Assembly (NCBI RefSeq): GCF_014638275.1
Contig: NZ_BMFJ01000004.1
Location: forward strand, 149,326-213,325
From: Primorskyibacter flagellatus
Lineage (GTDB): Bacteria > Pseudomonadota > Alphaproteobacteria > Rhodobacterales > Rhodobacteraceae
Reading direction: 5' to 3'
Length of the DNA: 64,000 nucleotides
Shown here: piece by piece, positions 52,387 through 60,438 of the stretch
How positions within the stretch are numbered: the stretch's first letter is position 1
Layout: each line of letters begins with the position of its first letter
The notes under the pieces: generated by a model
Seen by the model: only the letters and a program-made list of their open reading frames with translations
What the model was told of the DNA's origin: nothing
Databases searched by the model: none
Translations under genes and position numbers: made by a program

Positions 52387-53904
52387 TCAGTTGCCGAGGC
52401 GGATGCCGGCAAAGTACGGCGTGTCGGTTCCGGGCCGGAACTGCACCGTTTCGTTGGTCGCCACCGCGTCGGAGGCCCCGAAGAGGATGGGCGTCGTGGT
52501 GATGAAGATCATGTAGCTCTCCTCCGCCAAGCGACCGAGCATCTCGCGGTAGATCGGCGCGCGGCCGGCTTCGTCGGCGATGGCGAGCCCGGCTTCGCTC
52601 AGCTCGGTCAGCTTCGGGTCGGGCTTGATCCTGAACGGATTGAACACCGCGTCCTCGGCCACGTAGTAGGTCGTGACGAATTTCGGATCGATGGCGTTGT
52701 TCCAGACGAGGTTGGTCGCGGGGAAGTCGGTCGTCCGGCTGCGCCGCGCCAGGGTGCCCGGTTCAACCGTCTGGATGTTCATCGTGACGTTGATTTCCTT
52801 GAGGAACCCCGCCACCGCCTCGAGCCGGGAGGCGAAGATCGGGATGGAGGGCATGGTGAACTCGAACCCCTCCGCATAGCCCGCCTCCTGCATCAGGGCC
52901 TTCGCCTTGTCGAGGTCGTAGGCATACCTGCCCTCGAGTGCCGGATCGTAGGCCCAGAGACCTTCGGCGTAGGGCTGGGTGGCCGGGGTGGAGAGGCCGA
53001 ATTCGACCGCCTTGGAAAACGCCTCCCGGTCGATGGCATAGTTCATCGCCATGCGCACGCGGGGGTCGGCGAAGGCGGGCACCTGCGTGCCCTCGCGGTC
53101 GAGAACGGAGAGGTGATAGGTCGTGCCGCCAGGCTGGCGCAGCAGCTTGAGCCCCGGCGTGCGGTCGACAATCGCGGCCTGCGGGGAAGACAGGAAGATC
53201 GCCAGATCCACCTGCCCGGTCTTCAGCGCGTTGAGCCGCGCGGTGTTGTCGGGGATCTCGGAAATCTCGATCCGGGCAAGGCCCTGCGCCTCCGGGTCGC
53301 GGTAGCCGGGGGCGGGGGTGTAGACCCGCAGTTCGCCTTCGCGGGACTCTTCGGGGCTGTAGACATAGGGTCCCGTGCCGACCGGGTTGCGGTCCAGCGC
53401 CGGGTCGTCCAGCGCGGCGGCGCTGACCATCATGCCCGCGGTGCCGGACAGGGCGTCGATGATCGAGGGATCGGGGCTCTTCAGGGTCAGGGTGATCTGG
53501 TCCGGTCCGGTTGCCTCGGCTTTCTCGGCCAGCTTCACGCCGGCGTTCACGCCCAGTTCTATCACACGGTTGAGGTTCCGCGCGGCCAGGTCCGCCGTCA
53601 GGTCGGTGCCGTCGGAAAACGTGATGCCGGGCTTGAGGGTGATGGTCACCGTGCGGCCGTCGACCTGATAGCTGTCGGCCAGCACCGGAACGATGTCGCC
53701 GTCGGGGTTGCGGTCGAACAGGGATTCGTAGACCGGGCGCAGGTAGGAAAAGCCGCCGCCGCTGTGATTGTGCGGATCCATGGTGATCAGCTTGGCCTGT
53801 TCGGCAAAGCGGAACGTTCCCGCAGGGTCTGCCGTGGCGGGCAGCACGAACAGCGCCGCCGCGGCAAAGGTGGAATACGCGAGTTTTCTGATGGCAAATG
53901 TCAT
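52387..53904 (-). CDS. Dpp-type ABC transporter substrate-binding protein (system 4)
   Basis: 505-residue SBP_bac_5 protein from the ATG at 53904, which has GGGAGGG upstream; the signal peptide ends ATA near residue 25, before DPAGTFRFAEQ. Motifs: ITMDPHNHSGGGFSYLRPVYESL, LADSYQVDGRTVTITLKPGITFSDG, and VGTGPYVYS. First gene of the system 4 operon, divergent from the TTT transporter genes. Confidence 0.9.
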   Translation of the reverse strand: MTFAIRKLAYSTFAAAALFVLPATADPAGTFRFAEQAKLITMDPHNHSGGGFSYLRPVYESLFDRNPDGDIVPVLADSYQVDGRTVTITLKPGITFSDGTDLTADLAARNLNRVIELGVNAGVKLAEKAEATGPDQITLTLKSPDPSIIDALSGTAGMMVSAAALDDPALDRNPVGTGPYVYSPEESREGELRVYTPAPGYRDPEAQGLARIEISEIPDNTARLNALKTGQVDLAIFLSSPQAAIVDRTPGLKLLRQPGGTTYHLSVLDREGTQVPAFADPRVRMAMNYAIDREAFSKAVEFGLSTPATQPYAEGLWAYDPALEGRYAYDLDKAKALMQEAGYAEGFEFTMPSIPIFASRLEAVAGFLKEINVTMNIQTVEPGTLARRSRTTDFPATNLVWNNAIDPKFVTTYYVAEDAVFNPFRIKPDPKLTELSEAGLAIADEAGRAPIYREMLGRLAEESYMIFITTTPILFGASDAVATNETVQFRPGTDTPYFAGIRLGN

Positions 53905-54215
53905 GATGGGCCCTCCCTGCCCTTGTCTCCTCGTCAGGAGGCGTAGCGCAGGCAGGGCAATCAAAAAAATTCAGAACTTCTTGCCGGGTTATAAATTTTA
54001 GCTATGGCTTGCGGCGGGCGGAACGCTCTGGGACCGTGTCGCGGCGCCCGGCCCTGACCGTGATAAGGCAGGGTTATCAGATGTAAGATACTTTCGACTA
54101 TTATTATCACCCGCCATCTGGTCCGCTGCGCTTCGATCGGGGCCGCCGCGCGGAAGAGGAGCCAGCGCGGACCGGCTGACGGCGGGACCGTAACCGATCC
54201 AGGTGGAGGAATCTC
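53905..54215. promoter_or_regulatory. divergent promoter region, system 4 importer / TctBAC
   Basis: 311 bases without a gene. An A-rich block (53963-53973, AAAAAAATTCA) resembles one in front of lysR (46566-46576), and an exact inverted repeat TGATAA-N7-TTATCA lies at 54061-54079. No convincing sigma-70 promoter could be picked. Confidence 0.5.
54061..54079. promoter_or_regulatory. LysR-type box upstream of tctB
   Basis: TGATAAGGCAGGGTTATCA, with perfect 6-bp arms and T-N11-A (54064/54076), preceded by ACCG as at the lysR start. 137 bases upstream of tctB and 157 upstream of the system 4 binding protein. Confidence 0.55.
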
Positions 54216-54659
54216 ATGCGTAGCGCCAATATCGTGTCCGGCGTCATTCTGATCGTCTTCGGCGCGGCCATGCTTCTGGTCATCATCCCGGCCCAGATCG
54301 AGGAGGGACCGGAGGGCATGATGTCGCCACGCCTTGTGCCGCAGATGATGATGGCGCTCATCATGGGGCTGTCGCTGCTGCTGGTGCTGTCCAACCTGCG
54401 CGCCGCGCCGGATCCCGATGCCGCGCCGCCTTTCACACGGTCCGAACTGATCGCGTCAGCCGCGCTTCTGGGGCTGTTCGCGGTAACGGTGGCGCTGTTC
54501 CTGACCGTCGGTGTGCTTGCGGCGAGCGTCGTGCTGATCGTCGGCGCGCTGCTGATCTTGGGAGAGCGCCGGCCGGTCGCGCTGGTGCTGATGCCGCTGT
54601 GCCTGATCGGCGGGGCCTATCTGCTGTTCTACCGCCTTCTCGGCACGGCAATCCTGTGA
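54216..54659 (+). CDS. tctB: tripartite tricarboxylate transporter small membrane subunit TctB
   Basis: 147 residues with four predicted membrane helices (about 5-27, 40-60, 78-105, 107-143), the DUF1468/TctB fold. GGTGGAGGA lies before the ATG. It forms the membrane complex with TctA seven bases downstream. Low sequence conservation of this family is normal; assignment rests on size, topology and position. Confidence 0.85.
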   Translation: MRSANIVSGVILIVFGAAMLLVIIPAQIEEGPEGMMSPRLVPQMMMALIMGLSLLLVLSNLRAAPDPDAAPPFTRSELIASAALLGLFAVTVALFLTVGVLAASVVLIVGALLILGERRPVALVLMPLCLIGGAYLLFYRLLGTAIL

Positions 54660-54666
54660 GCGCGTC

Positions 54667-56208
54667 ATGCAGGACCTGATCCACGGATTTGCCGACGTTC
54701 TGACCGTCTACACACTGGCCTGGATCTGCGCCGGGGTCACGCTTGGCTATGTGCTTGGCGTATTGCCGGGGCTGGGCAAGGCGACCGGGGTGGCGGTGGC
54801 CATTCCCCTGACCTTCTATCTTGAGCCGGTCGCCGCGATCGCCCTGCTGATCGGCATTGCAAAGGGGTCGGCTGCGGGCAGCGCCGTGTCCGCCATCCTG
54901 CTGAACACGCCGGGAGAACCGTCATCCGCGCCGACCGCGCTGGACGGCTATCCGATGGCGCGGCAGGGCAAGGCGCAGAAGGCGCTGAAGATGGGGCTCT
55001 ATGCCTCGGTCATCGGGGATTTCCTGTCGACGGTACTGCTGATCTGCCTTGCCGCGCCGATGGCCCGCTATGCGCTGCTGATCGGCCCGGTGGAGCTGTG
55101 CGCGATCCTCGTCTTTTCCATGACATTCATCGGCGGGCTTTCGGGGCGGTCGCTGCTGAAGGGGCTGATAGCCGGGGCCTTCGGCGTGTTCTTCGCCACC
55201 GTCGGGCTGGAGACCGAGACCTTCATCCCGCGGCTGACCTTCGGCCTGCTCGACCTCGACGACGGGTTGCCGCTGGTTCCGATCGCCATCGGGATGCTCG
55301 CCGTGGCCGAGATGATCGTGCAGGCGGGCAACATGCGCCAGCTGGACCGGGAGACGGAGCAGATCGTCGACGGCACCCGGCCGGAGGACCGCGTGGTGCT
55401 CTGGTCCGACTGGAAGCGCTGTTTCGCGCCGATCCTGCGCGGCACGCTGATCGGGTCGGTCGTCGGGATCCTGCCCGGTCTGGGCGCGAGTGTCGGGTCC
55501 TTCCTGTCCTATGGTGCGACGCGCCGGGCCTCGGACCGCCCGGAGGAGTTCGGCACCGGCCGGATCGAGGGCGTCGCCGCAGCCGAGAGCGCAGACAACG
55601 CGGTTGTGCCCGCCAGTTTCGTGCCGCTCTTCGCGCTTGGCATTCCCGGCTCTGTCATCGCCGCGATCCTGATCGCCGCCTTCGTGCTGCACGGGCTGAC
55701 CCCCGGCCCGCGCATGTTCCAGGAACAGCCCGAACTGGTCGCCGCGGTCTATGCCGCCATGCTCTGCGCCAGCGGGATCCTGCTGTTCATCGGCTATACC
55801 GGGCAGCGCATCTTTGCCCGCGTCGCCACGGTACCGGTCCGGCTGATCATTCCGGTGGTGCTGTTCCTCTGCTGCATCGGCGCGTGGATGGAGACCGGGT
55901 CGATCTTTGCCATCTACATCATGCTGGCCTTCACCGTTCTCGGCATTCTCGCCAAGAAGCTGGATTTCTCCTTCGTCACCTTCCTGATCGGATTTGTCAT
56001 CGGGCCAAGCGTCGAACTGTCGTTCCGCCAGTCGCTGCAGATCCTCGATCACAGGTGGAGCAACCTGACCGGGCATCCCATTGCCCTTGTCTTCATCGCC
56101 CTGACCGCTGTCGTTCTTGTCGCGCTGGCGCGGGGCCGCAGCGGGGGCGGGGCGGTCGGAACCGTCCGCGACACCGGAACCACCATCACGAAAGGGAGGA
56201 TATCGTGA
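54667..56208 (+). CDS. tctA: tripartite tricarboxylate transporter large membrane subunit TctA
   Basis: 513 residues with about 11-12 membrane segments. The two TctA signature repeats are visible: GYVLGVLPGLGKATGVAVAIP near residue 25 and ILPGLGASVGSFLSYGATRR near 270. Sodium- or proton-driven uptake of a di- or tricarboxylate delivered by TctC. The C-terminus overlaps the tctC start as GTGA. The preference for carboxylates fits with the neighbouring CoA-transferases. Confidence 0.92.
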   Translation: MQDLIHGFADVLTVYTLAWICAGVTLGYVLGVLPGLGKATGVAVAIPLTFYLEPVAAIALLIGIAKGSAAGSAVSAILLNTPGEPSSAPTALDGYPMARQGKAQKALKMGLYASVIGDFLSTVLLICLAAPMARYALLIGPVELCAILVFSMTFIGGLSGRSLLKGLIAGAFGVFFATVGLETETFIPRLTFGLLDLDDGLPLVPIAIGMLAVAEMIVQAGNMRQLDRETEQIVDGTRPEDRVVLWSDWKRCFAPILRGTLIGSVVGILPGLGASVGSFLSYGATRRASDRPEEFGTGRIEGVAAAESADNAVVPASFVPLFALGIPGSVIAAILIAAFVLHGLTPGPRMFQEQPELVAAVYAAMLCASGILLFIGYTGQRIFARVATVPVRLIIPVVLFLCCIGAWMETGSIFAIYIMLAFTVLGILAKKLDFSFVTFLIGFVIGPSVELSFRQSLQILDHRWSNLTGHPIALVFIALTAVVLVALARGRSGGGAVGTVRDTGTTITKGRIS

Positions 56209-57170
56209 AACATCCAGACAGACGCAAAGTCACCGCCGCGCTCGCGGCACTGGCGCTGGCCGCCTTCGGGCAGGCCGGCGCGGCCCAGGCGCAGGGCTAT
56301 CCCGACAAGCCGATCACCATGCTTGTCGGTTACAACGCCGGCGGCCAGACCGACCTTGTCGCGCGGGCCGCGGCCAAGGTCCTGTCGGACGAACTGGGCC
56401 AGCCGGTCAACGTCGTCAACAAGCCCGGTGCCGGGGGCGGGGTCGCCGCGCGCGAACTGACCCAGGCGACGCCGGACGGCTACACGATCATGTTCCACGC
56501 GAATTCGGTCGTGAACCAGGATCCCTTCCTGATGAAACGGATCACCTTCACCCCCGAGGATTTCGAATGGGCGGGGTTCATCACCGTCTACCAGGCCGGT
56601 CTGATCACCCAGAAGGACGCGCCATACGACGACCTTGACGGCTTTGTGGCCTGGGCGAAGGAAAACCCCGGTTTCGCCTATGCCACGCTGAGCCCGGGGG
56701 CGCGCATGATCATGCAGGAGATCGCGAAGAAAGAGGGGCTGGAGGTCAATTATGTTCCGGTCAAGGGCGGCGGAGAGATGATCAACGCCATCCTCGGCAA
56801 GCAGTCGGTGCTGGCGATGTCGGGCGGGTTGCATGCCAAGTATCCCGACGACATCAAGACGCTGGCGGTGCTGACGACCTTCCGCCAGCCCTCCTGGCCC
56901 GAGGCCAAGTCGATTGACGAATACGGCTACACGCTGGCGATGGACGGTCGCGCGGGGATCATGGCGCCGAAGGGCACCCCGCCGGAAATCATCGAACGGC
57001 TGTCCGACGCGCTCGCCAAGGCCGAGACGGACGAGACCTTCGCCAAGGTCACCGGCGCGGCGGACATTCCGATCATGTACATGAACGCCACCGACGCGAA
57101 GGCGGAGATCGAGCGGACCTACAGGGAATACGGCGAGATCTTCCGGAACGCGGGGATCGAGCCCCAGTAG
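56205..57170 (+). CDS. tctC: tripartite tricarboxylate transporter substrate-binding protein TctC
   Basis: 321 residues. GTG start at 56205 with AAAGGGAGG upstream, in GTGA overlap with tctA. The signal peptide ends AQA near residue 29, followed by the family start YPDKPITMLVGYNAGGQTDLVARA. Conserved NKPGAGGGVAARELTQATPDGYT and VPVKGGGEMINAILG are present. Binds the carboxylate in the periplasm. Last gene of the plus-strand unit; a hairpin follows. Confidence 0.92.
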   Translation: MKHPDRRKVTAALAALALAAFGQAGAAQAQGYPDKPITMLVGYNAGGQTDLVARAAAKVLSDELGQPVNVVNKPGAGGGVAARELTQATPDGYTIMFHANSVVNQDPFLMKRITFTPEDFEWAGFITVYQAGLITQKDAPYDDLDGFVAWAKENPGFAYATLSPGARMIMQEIAKKEGLEVNYVPVKGGGEMINAILGKQSVLAMSGGLHAKYPDDIKTLAVLTTFRQPSWPEAKSIDEYGYTLAMDGRAGIMAPKGTPPEIIERLSDALAKAETDETFAKVTGAADIPIMYMNATDAKAEIERTYREYGEIFRNAGIEPQ

Positions 57171-57191
57171 GCGACAGCAGGAAACAGCCGT

Positions 57192-57214
57192 GCCGCCGGA
57201 ACCGATCCGGCGGC
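57192..57214. terminator. bidirectional hairpin between convergent tctC and dehydratase genes
   Basis: Perfect 8-bp inverted repeat GCCGCCGG/CCGGCGGC (57192-57199 with 57207-57214, seven-base loop) in the 57-base convergent gap. No T run, so the strength as terminator is uncertain. Confidence 0.45.
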
Positions 57215-57227
57215 GCGGTGCCGTCTG

Positions 57228-58070
57228 TCAGGCGGGGGCGAGGGTGGCGGTGGCCTGCATGGCCAGTTCACCCTCGGGACCTTTCGCCCAGAGCGGCAGG
57301 GTCCCCTCCGTCTCCGCCCCCGCCTGCAGCGTGAAGGGGCGGTCGCAGAACAGGGGGGCCACGCCGCGGAAGTCGAAGCGTGTCAGCCGGCGGCCACCTG
57401 CGGCAGCGAAGCCCTGCAACAGCGTCGCGGTGAGGGGGCCGTGCACGACGAGGTCGCGATAGTCCTCCTCCTCCCGCGCGTAGGTGCGGTCGTAGTGGAT
57501 GCGGTGGCCGTTGGAGGTCAGCGCGGAATAGCGGAACAGCAGCACGGGGTCGGGGGTGACGGTCTGCGCGCGGGTGGCGCCTTCGGGCGCGTCGGGCGGG
57601 GTCGGCCTTGGCGCACCGGGGCCAGGGGCCTCTCGGTAGACGATGTCCTGCTCTTCTTCGATGCAGAGCGTGCCGGACTGGCTCAGCCGGTGCCGCACGG
57701 TGACGAAGACCAGCTGTCCCGCGCGACCCGACTTGGAGGTGACGTCCACGATCTCGCTTTGCTTCCGGGTCTCTGTCCCGATGATCAGGGGGCTGTGGTA
57801 GGTCAGCCGCCCGCCTGCCCACATCCGGCGGGGCAGGGTGACGGCGGGCAGGAAGCCGCCGCGTTTGGGATGCCCGTCCGCACCGACGTCCCTGCGCCGC
57901 ACGAAGGGGTTGAAGTACAGCCAGTGCCATCCCGGCGGCAGCGCGTCGCCGGTACCGGGCGCGTCGTCCAGGTCGAGCGTCGCCGCCAGTGCCGCGGCGC
58001 GGTCGGGTGACAGAGGGTCGACGTGCCGTTCGGTCCGGCCGATGGCGTCGGAATGGTCGGGTTCGGTCAT
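57228..58070 (-). CDS. MaoC-type hot-dog dehydratase, HTD2 / mesaconyl-C4-CoA hydratase-like
   Basis: 280 residues with an N-terminal FAS1-like dehydratase half (WLYFNPFVRRRDVGADGHPKRG is typical) and a C-terminal hot-dog half where the active-site motif is FRYSALTSNGHRIHYDRTYA. The family includes mitochondrial HTD2 and mesaconyl-C4-CoA hydratase of about this size. It adds or removes water on an enoyl-CoA. ATG at 58070, ten bases after the CoA-transferase stop. Last gene of the operon. Confidence 0.85.
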   Translation of the reverse strand: MTEPDHSDAIGRTERHVDPLSPDRAAALAATLDLDDAPGTGDALPPGWHWLYFNPFVRRRDVGADGHPKRGGFLPAVTLPRRMWAGGRLTYHSPLIIGTETRKQSEIVDVTSKSGRAGQLVFVTVRHRLSQSGTLCIEEEQDIVYREAPGPGAPRPTPPDAPEGATRAQTVTPDPVLLFRYSALTSNGHRIHYDRTYAREEEDYRDLVVHGPLTATLLQGFAAAGGRRLTRFDFRGVAPLFCDRPFTLQAGAETEGTLPLWAKGPEGELAMQATATLAPA

Positions 58071-58080
58071 CAGCTGTCCT

Positions 58081-59274
58081 TCAGTAGATCGCCCGGTCCG
58101 CAACCAGGTCGTCGATGCGCGCCCGGCTGAGACCGAGGAGTTCGCCATAGACATAGTCTTCGTCGCCGCCCAGGTCAGGCGTGCCCCGCGTGATGCCGGG
58201 ACTGTCGTCCGAGGAAAAGCGCGCCACCCGTCCGACCGCGGCGCGAATGGCCCCGCCGGTTTCCGCGACATCGAGGATCGATCCCCGCGCCCGCATATGC
58301 GGATCCGAAACGATGTCCGACGCGGCCCAGGAAACGTGGGCGGCGATCCCGGCGGACTGGAGCAGATCCGTCGCGGCCTCGGCCGTCCGGGCAGAGGTCC
58401 AGGCGGAGATCTGCCCGTCGAGCCCGGCGGCATTGCCATGGCGGCTGGCGGCGGTGGCGTAGCGCGGATCGGTGGCCAGTTCCGGATGGCCGATAACCGC
58501 GGCGAGGCTGCGGAATTCGGCATCGGAGGACACCGCAATCGCGATCCATCGGTCGCTGTCCCGTGACGGATACAGCCCGTGCGGCGCGCGGCGGAGATCG
58601 GCGTTACCCATGCGGTCGACCCTGATCCCGGCGGAGGCGGCGGTCAACGCATCCCCGACGAGGGCCGAGGCGACCTCGCGCGCGGCGACGTCGACATGGC
58701 AGCCCGCTCCGGTACGGCGGCGGCGGTGCAGGGCGGCCAGTGTCGCGAGCGCGGCGTTCATCCCGACCGAATGGTCCATGACATGCCGCATCTCGACCGG
58801 CGGGCCGTCGGCGTGACCCGAGAGGTGACCGATGCCGCCCCATGCCCCGAAGAGCGGGGCGTAGCCGGCGAAGTGGCTTTCCGGCCCGGTCTGGCCGGAG
58901 GAGGAGACGGAGACCATCACGATGTCCTCCTTCACCGCCTTCAGCACGTCGTAACCGAGGCCGAGCCGGTCCATCACCCCGGCGCGGAAACTTTCGGCGG
59001 CCACGTCCGATACCGCCACCAGTTGCTTCGCCAGCGCGACTCCATCGGGGTGCTTGAGGTTCAGCCGCACCGACAGCTTGTTCGAGGAGACCTGATCGAA
59101 GGTCGCCGGCCCCTGCCGGCCATAGACGGCGTGGGATTTGCGGAAGATGTCGGGGCGCAGGGCGGTTTCAACCTTGATGACCTCTGCCCCGAGCTGGCTG
59201 AGCATATGGGTGCAGAAGGGTCCTGCCGCGTGGACGGTGAAATCGGCGATCCGCAGTCCGGCGAGGGGCTTCAT
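58081..59274 (-). CDS. CaiB/BaiF CoA-transferase family protein (catalytic Asp position is Ala)
   Basis: 397 residues of the type III CoA-transferase fold (KPLAGLRIADFTVHAAGPFCTHMLSQLGAEVIKVE, RAGVMDRLGLGYDVLK). By eye, the position of the catalytic Asp of formyl-CoA transferase (normally in G-F/Y-D) falls on Ala139 in AGYAPLFGAWGG. ATGA overlap with the second CoA-transferase gene suggests that the two chains form a heteromer, as with SmtA/SmtB of Chloroflexus. The transferase reaction may be carried by the partner, or the pair may have another use. Confidence 0.85.
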   Translation of the reverse strand: MKPLAGLRIADFTVHAAGPFCTHMLSQLGAEVIKVETALRPDIFRKSHAVYGRQGPATFDQVSSNKLSVRLNLKHPDGVALAKQLVAVSDVAAESFRAGVMDRLGLGYDVLKAVKEDIVMVSVSSSGQTGPESHFAGYAPLFGAWGGIGHLSGHADGPPVEMRHVMDHSVGMNAALATLAALHRRRRTGAGCHVDVAAREVASALVGDALTAASAGIRVDRMGNADLRRAPHGLYPSRDSDRWIAIAVSSDAEFRSLAAVIGHPELATDPRYATAASRHGNAAGLDGQISAWTSARTAEAATDLLQSAGIAAHVSWAASDIVSDPHMRARGSILDVAETGGAIRAAVGRVARFSSDDSPGITRGTPDLGGDEDYVYGELLGLSRARIDDLVADRAIY

Positions 59275-60422
59275 GCCGTGGCCCTCCGCATGTCGGTCCG
59301 GGTCAGCAGCGACTGGTCCGCGCCGGGGGCCGGGACGGCGGGGCCGACGGGCAACGCCTCCGGACCGAAGCGGAAGGGCAGGGACTGGACGCGGACCGGG
59401 CCGCCTTCGGTCTTCACAGGATGGAAGATGGCGCGCGCGTTTTCCTGCGCCCCGTCCAGCACCTGTTCGGGGGTGTTGTAACGGGCCATGGGGACACCGC
59501 GGTCCTGCGCCGCGCGGACGAGGTCGGTGACCTTCCAGTCGCGCGCCCAGGCCCGGATGCGGGCGTTGATCTCTGCCCCGCGGGCCGATCGCCCGACCTC
59601 ATCGGCCAGGTCGGGATCGGCGGCCCAGTCCTGCGCGCCGAGCAGGTCGACCAGGCCCTGCCACTGGCGGGATTCCAGCGTGAGGAGTTCGACATATCCG
59701 TCGGCACATTCGATGACGCCGCCGAACTTGAATGACCGGGTGAGACGATGTTCGACCGATCCGTCGCCAAGCCGCTGCACAGCAAAGGCGCCGACCGCGA
59801 CATTGGCGTCCTGCACCGAGACATCGACAAACTGCCCCTGCCCGGACCAGAGCGCCGCAAGCGCCGCCATGGCGGCGGTCGTGCCGCCCTGCATCTGCGC
59901 GAAATGCCCGGCGATCTTCAGCGGGGGGCGGTCGGGGAAAAGGTCGGCGGACAGCCCGTTCGGCAGCAGGAAGCCTTCGCCGCCGGAATGGATCAGGGTC
60001 AGCTCCTCTCCCCGCCAGTCGGCCTTGGGCCCATGGGCACCGAAGGGCAGGACGGAGAGATGGACCAGCCCCGGATGATCCCGCGCCACTCGGTCCCGGT
60101 CGAGGCCAAGTGCGGCGCGGTCCCTGAGCGGGGTGTCGTCGATCAGGATGTCGGCGGTGGCCAGAAGCCGGTCCATGTCCGGCCCGAAACCGTCAGAGGC
60201 CGGGTCGCAGATCACGCTGCGCTTGCCGGCGGAAAGGAACGCGAAGAGCGCCCCGGTGCCGCCGGGCAGGAGGGGAGGCTCCTGCCGCAGCGGGGTGCCG
60301 TCCGGGGGTTCGGCCATGATGACCTCTGCTCCCATCTGGCACATCAGCCGCCCGGCCTGTGCCGCCGCCGCGCCGGTGGCGCGTTCGATGACGCGGATGC
60401 CTGCAAGCGGCGTGTCGGTCAT
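59271..60422 (-). CDS. CaiB/BaiF CoA-transferase family protein (catalytic Asp position is Glu)
   Basis: 383 residues. Family features: PLAGIRVIERATGAAAAQAGRLMCQMGAEVI, then a shortened region with RSVICDPASD in place of the usual KRSVTLDLK, and GAHGPKADWRGEELTLIHSGGEGF, where the catalytic position appears to be Glu139. The N-terminal Gly-Pro-Phe block is replaced by TGAAAAQAG. Both members of this pair therefore deviate from the canonical active site. Starts at ATG 60422, 16 bases after the dehydratase gene. Confidence 0.82.
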   Translation of the reverse strand: MTDTPLAGIRVIERATGAAAAQAGRLMCQMGAEVIMAEPPDGTPLRQEPPLLPGGTGALFAFLSAGKRSVICDPASDGFGPDMDRLLATADILIDDTPLRDRAALGLDRDRVARDHPGLVHLSVLPFGAHGPKADWRGEELTLIHSGGEGFLLPNGLSADLFPDRPPLKIAGHFAQMQGGTTAAMAALAALWSGQGQFVDVSVQDANVAVGAFAVQRLGDGSVEHRLTRSFKFGGVIECADGYVELLTLESRQWQGLVDLLGAQDWAADPDLADEVGRSARGAEINARIRAWARDWKVTDLVRAAQDRGVPMARYNTPEQVLDGAQENARAIFHPVKTEGGPVRVQSLPFRFGPEALPVGPAVPAPGADQSLLTRTDMRRATA

Positions 60423-60438
60423 GGCCGGGTTCCTTTCT

